NCBI GenBank assembly: GCA_037783545.1
Contig: JBBELK010000067.1
Coordinates: 744,001-808,000 of the forward strand
DNA: 64,000 nt
From: Henricia sp. BOLD:AAB3569
Taxonomy: Eukaryota; Echinodermata; Asteroidea; Spinulosida; Echinasteridae
Reading direction: 5' to 3'
Part shown: positions 62,967-64,000 of the stretch, piece by piece
How the letters are laid out: the number at the start of each line of letters is the position of its first letter
Numbering within the stretch: position 1 is the first letter of the stretch
The notes under the pieces: model-generated
The model's database searches: none
What the model saw: the letters and a program-made list of their open reading frames with translations, nothing else
Told to the model about the DNA's origin: nothing
Translations under genes and position numbers: made by a program

Positions 62967-63899
62967 ACAGCTAGAATCCCCCCTTGACGAAAATCCAGCA
63001 TTTCGGCTTTTTTCGATAGTCCAAACATCCCTCTTGCCGACGTGGATTTTTATTATTTTTTAATTGTCGGTTTTAAGTGGATAAATTGCAAGCAAAAGTG
63101 CGCTTTTCGAAAATGAGATTTTCGCGATTTCTGAAACGCTCATTAGGTATTCATGATATGCACGGGACCCCGTGACGCAATCCTGAGAAAGAGAAGTCAA
63201 CACGATAGTTAGCTCCATACGTTTACACGCAAAAAACTTAGAAAACCGTCTCTTTTAGATGGTGTTTTTTGAAGAATTTTGTTGTTCCAAAAAGCCAGAG
63301 ATATGCCCAGTAGCTGCGTGGTTGCATGTTTTACCAGACACTATGAAAAAAAAGGAGCAGAAAGATTTTCTTTTCTATTACCAAGAGAGAGAAAAATTAG
63401 TCGCTCATTCTATAACTTGTACGGCCGATGTCCAAACACGTGGAAACTACGCCGCAGTGGACCGTACACAGACTGCTGTGAATGCCCTTCGTTCCGTGAC
63501 AAAACCACCGGTCGCAATGCACCAGTATTTACTTCAAAAGAGAGTCACTGTGAGCCACAATTAGATTGCTGTCATATTACATGAAGTGTTTTTCACGTTT
63601 GTATTTTGAATTACAAGGACAAAATAGGCATGATAAACATTTACTTCGTGTATTTTCCATTCAATACTGCACAGACCGTTTTGTATGTTTCTCAGGAAGA
63701 CGTCAACACCCTGTTGATAAACAAGCCGAGTGACCTCGAGCGTTTCAGAATTTGGGTGAAGAGGGTCGGAACTGCTTTACGTTTTAAGCAAAAGTCTGTC
63801 GATTTTTTGTGTAAAACAAGTTGTGATGGTGTTGTAGACACATACACCTCCATGATAAACAGAAAAACTAAAAAAATGTGGAAGGGGGATTCTAGCTGT
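62967..63899 (+). mobile_element. TTAA-flanked 933-bp element with THAP-like ORF
   Basis: TTAA is at 62963..62966 and 63900..63903, and the TIR is ACAGCTAGAATCCCCC with its inverse. The THAP-like start together with TTAA duplication suggests the Kolobok superfamily, but no DDE transposase core is seen, so it is probably a deletion derivative. Confidence 0.6.
63306..63584 (+). CDS. THAP-like zinc-finger ORF fragment in the TTAA element
   Basis: From the Met at 63306 the frame reads MPSSCVVACFTRHYEKKGAE then RFSFLLPRERK. A short Met-Pro-x-x-Cys-x(3)-Cys start followed by a Lys-rich turn and a hydrophobic F-x-F-x-x-P strand is the pattern of a THAP C2CH domain (DNA-binding domain of P-element, Kolobok and host THAP proteins). 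The downstream W, C and H of the domain are not convincing in this frame, which runs to 63584. A later frame (63606..63920) follows TTTCTCAG and reads KPSDLERFRIWVKRVG. It could be a second exon, which I cannot show. Confidence is low. Confidence 0.3.
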   Translation, partial: PSSCVVACFTRHYEKKGAERFSFLLPRERKISRSFYNLYGRCPNTWKLRRSGPYTDCCECPSFRDKTTGRNAPVFTSKESHCEPQLDCCHIT

Positions 63900-63943
63900 T
63901 TAAGCAAATTGTTGTGCTGAAACACCTATATGAAATTGGCCCC

Positions 63944-64000
63944 TGGTCACGAGCAGGGTTGAACTCGACCCGGGGAAAGAGCAATCTCGGGAGTGGCGCG
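63944..64000. other. right edge of window
   Basis: AGCAGGGTTGAACTCGACCC resumes sequence of the type seen before the nested stack (62210..62340, CGCCCCGG words), so the host element probably interrupted another GC-rich repeat. It is cut by the window edge. Confidence 0.35.

Larger units (their letters stand above)
62373..63943. mobile_element. host TIR element (GGGGCCAATTTCATAG), copy 2, with two nested elements
   Basis: GGGGCCAATTTCATAG is at the left and TATGAAATTGGCCCC at the right. The body 62804..62962 is homologous to 50066..50234 of copy 1. A family A element and a 933-bp TTAA element are nested in it. Confidence 0.75.

Overview
This is animal nuclear DNA, AT-rich (about 60% by eye), with long introns, canonical GT..AG splice sites and a dense load of small inverted-repeat transposons, tRNA-derived SINEs, LINE fragments and one DIRS retrotransposon. 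That mix, with frequent ACATGTAC and TAGGCCTA words, fits a marine invertebrate deuterostome (echinoderm or lancelet type). I cannot name the species from sequence alone.

Two protein-coding host genes are visible. On the plus strand, at the left edge, lie the last two coding exons (425..627 and 2582..2653) of a glycoside hydrolase family 31 alpha-glucosidase whose 5' part is outside the window. On the minus strand a complete 12-exon DEAD-box RNA helicase of the DDX5/DDX17 (p68/p72) type runs from 47401 down to 27781. Its exon phases all agree and give a protein of 783 residues. A TATA-like box and a perfect CRE octamer lie just upstream of it. The helicase exons are intact, while nearly every intron carries at least one transposon.

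The rest is repeat-built. 2654..8028: terminal-inverted-repeat elements and SINEs. 8029..13529: a decayed 5.5 kb DIRS element (gag, reverse transcriptase/RNase H, tyrosine recombinase) with inverted terminal repeats and an internal complementary region. 13530..27780: tandem duplications, an inverted SINE pair, a LINE endonuclease fragment, a large 10-bp-periodic fold-back array and hairpin elements. 47402..64000: hairpin elements inserted at TTAA, a SINE with a clean target duplication, a tRNA-like unit bounded by identical direct repeats, a direct duplication, a Myb/SANT-like transposon gene relic and a THAP-like ORF inside a TTAA-flanked element.

The most unusual signals are: (i) a tRNA-Thr-like core flanked by identical 44-bp direct terminal repeats and a target duplication, with an inverted dimer of the same family inserted as one unit; (ii) four sequence-unrelated fold-back elements whose interiors repeat a CGTA-centred word every 10 to 11 bp; (iii) two copies of one host transposon colonised at their TTAA sites by different smaller elements.
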